Below, in pieces: positions 7,058 through 7,529 of a stretch of 7,529 nucleotides of DNA. Under the pieces are notes generated by a model. It saw only the letters and a program-made list of their open reading frames with translations, searched no databases and was not told the origin of the DNA. Position 1 is the stretch's first letter. Each line of letters starts with the position of its first letter. This DNA is from Candidatus Dormiibacterota bacterium. Lineage in GTDB: Bacteria > Chloroflexota > Dormibacteria > UBA8260. Location of the stretch: positions 1 through 7,529 of the forward strand of contig CATPCA010000143.1 of assembly GCA_955652545.1 (NCBI GenBank), in the 5' to 3' direction. The translations under genes and the position numbers were made by a program.

Positions 7058-7213
7058 GTGGATGACCGGCGTCTTGCCTCGATCGCCAGCGAGCTCGGCC
7101 TGACCGTCGAGGAGCTCCTCGAGGCACGCGTGGAGATCACGCCCACGCTCGACGAGACCGTCGTCGGCGGCCTGGTCCGCTTCGAGGACGCGCTCTTCGA
7201 GCTGTCCCAGTGA
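7058..7213 (+). CDS. Small acidic protein, candidate partner (antitoxin-like) of the downstream Doc-like protein
   Basis: This is a 51-residue protein from a GTG start; an in-frame TAA at 7046 rules out a much longer form. It reads MDDRRLASIASELGLTVEEL at 1-20 and continues with LLEARVEITP and a C-terminal half ending FEDALFELSQ. It is strongly acidic (12 Asp/Glu against 4 Arg, no Lys). The first half looks helical (a short helix, the turn GLT, then the helix VEELLEARVE), and the second half carries hydrophobic residues spaced as if to bind a partner. The stop overlaps the start of the next gene as GTGA, so the two should be made together. Size, charge, position and coupling are those of a type II antitoxin, but I recognise no antitoxin family: it does not resemble Phd, the usual partner of Doc. 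Codon use matches its neighbours, which supports it being a real gene. Confidence 0.6.
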   Translation: MDDRRLASIASELGLTVEELLEARVEITPTLDETVVGGLVRFEDALFELSQ

Positions 7214-7529
7214 GCTCGCGCCTCAGCGTCGCCGACCTGCGCTTCGTCAACCGCGTGGCGGCGCGCCGCTTGCTGGGCGCCGACCCCCCGCCGGCCGACG
7301 GCGACGCGCTGGCGGCGGCGCTGGACGGTGCCGTCGGGAACACCCCCCTGGACAGGGCGGCAGCGCTGGCCGCGGCCCTGCTCGGCGGCGGCATGTTCGC
7401 GGTGGCTCCGCTCCAGACCACCCTGCTCATCGTGCACTGCGCCCTGGCCCTCGACGGGTTCATCCTGCTCGCGCCGCAGGGGGTGATCGTCGGGATGATC
7501 CGCGGCCTCGCCCACGACGGTGACGCCGC
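7210..7529 (+). CDS. Doc/Fic-fold-like protein with degenerate active site (3' partial)
   Basis: The frame starts with GTG in a GTGA overlap and stays open to the window edge, giving 106 residues with the C-terminus missing. The pattern follows Doc-type proteins: LSVADLRFVNRVAARRLLG (5-23) resembles the N-terminal helix after L-T/S-x-x-D-L; DALAAALDGAV (32-42) resembles the 'LL-x-SAL' helix; DRAAALAAALL (48-58) is the helix before the active site; LALDGFIL (79-86) matches the 'LELNGYxL' stretch; and GVIVGMIRGLAHDGD (91-105) matches the C-terminal helix ending in A-x-G. Aligned without gaps, the Fic/Doc motif HPFxxGNKRT falls on GMFAVAPLQT (61-70). Only the Phe and Thr are kept; the His is Gly61, Gly-Asn is Ala66-Pro67 and the Arg is Gln69. 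Catalysis by the Fic mechanism is therefore unlikely. The fold assignment is my alignment by eye; an unrelated Ala/Leu-rich helical protein is the alternative. Confidence 0.6.
   Translation, partial: MSSRLSVADLRFVNRVAARRLLGADPPPADGDALAAALDGAVGNTPLDRAAALAAALLGGGMFAVAPLQTTLLIVHCALALDGFILLAPQGVIVGMIRGLAHDGDA

Noticed and set aside
7107..7122. 16-base perfect palindrome inside the small acidic gene
   Set aside because: It falls on codons for V-E-E-L-L-E (GAG GAG CTC CTC GAG), which make this palindrome readily under GC-rich codon use. One such match in 7.5 kb is not surprising.
7136..7210. Resemblance of the small protein's second half to the ATP synthase delta subunit C-terminus ('GGLVVR')
   Set aside because: Only a few residues match, the protein is far too short, and no ATP synthase genes are nearby.

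Overview
The window is one run of forward-strand genes in high-GC DNA (about 70% GC by eye, with strong G/C preference at third codon positions). GTG and ATG starts are both used, neighbouring genes often overlap by four bases, and clear Shine-Dalgarno sequences are scarce. This fits a high-GC bacterium of the Actinobacteria / Chloroflexota / Dormibacteraeota kind, possibly from soil. That assignment is inference; there is no rRNA or marker gene here to settle it.

Layout: (1) 11-595, a two-helix membrane protein with a PH-like soluble domain, possibly cut at its 5' end by the window edge. (2) 592-2454, a PMT-family (GT39-type) integral membrane glycosyltransferase. (3) 2451-4655, a large polytopic GT-C-like membrane protein with a soluble C-terminal domain. 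(4) 4675-5505 (or from 4639), a metal-dependent amidohydrolase with a full ligand set. (5) 5506-5706, a 201-base intergenic stretch rich in inverted repeats. (6) 5707-7008, a GT4-type GT-B glycosyltransferase. (7) 7058-7213, a 51-residue acidic protein. (8) 7210 to the window end, a Doc/Fic-fold-like protein, cut at 3', whose active-site motif has been replaced.

Genes 1 to 3 are joined by ATGA and GTGA stop/start overlaps and gene 4 follows with little or no gap, so they probably form one operon for building or transferring lipid-linked sugars at the membrane. The GT4 enzyme could supply a cytoplasmic glycosylation step, but it has its own leader region. The last two genes form a separate GTGA-coupled pair arranged like a toxin-antitoxin module. 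The Doc-like member lacks the catalytic His and the GNKR residues, which makes it the most unusual item in the window. No tRNA, rRNA, insertion sequence or CRISPR array was seen, and there is no gene-free stretch longer than about 200 bases.
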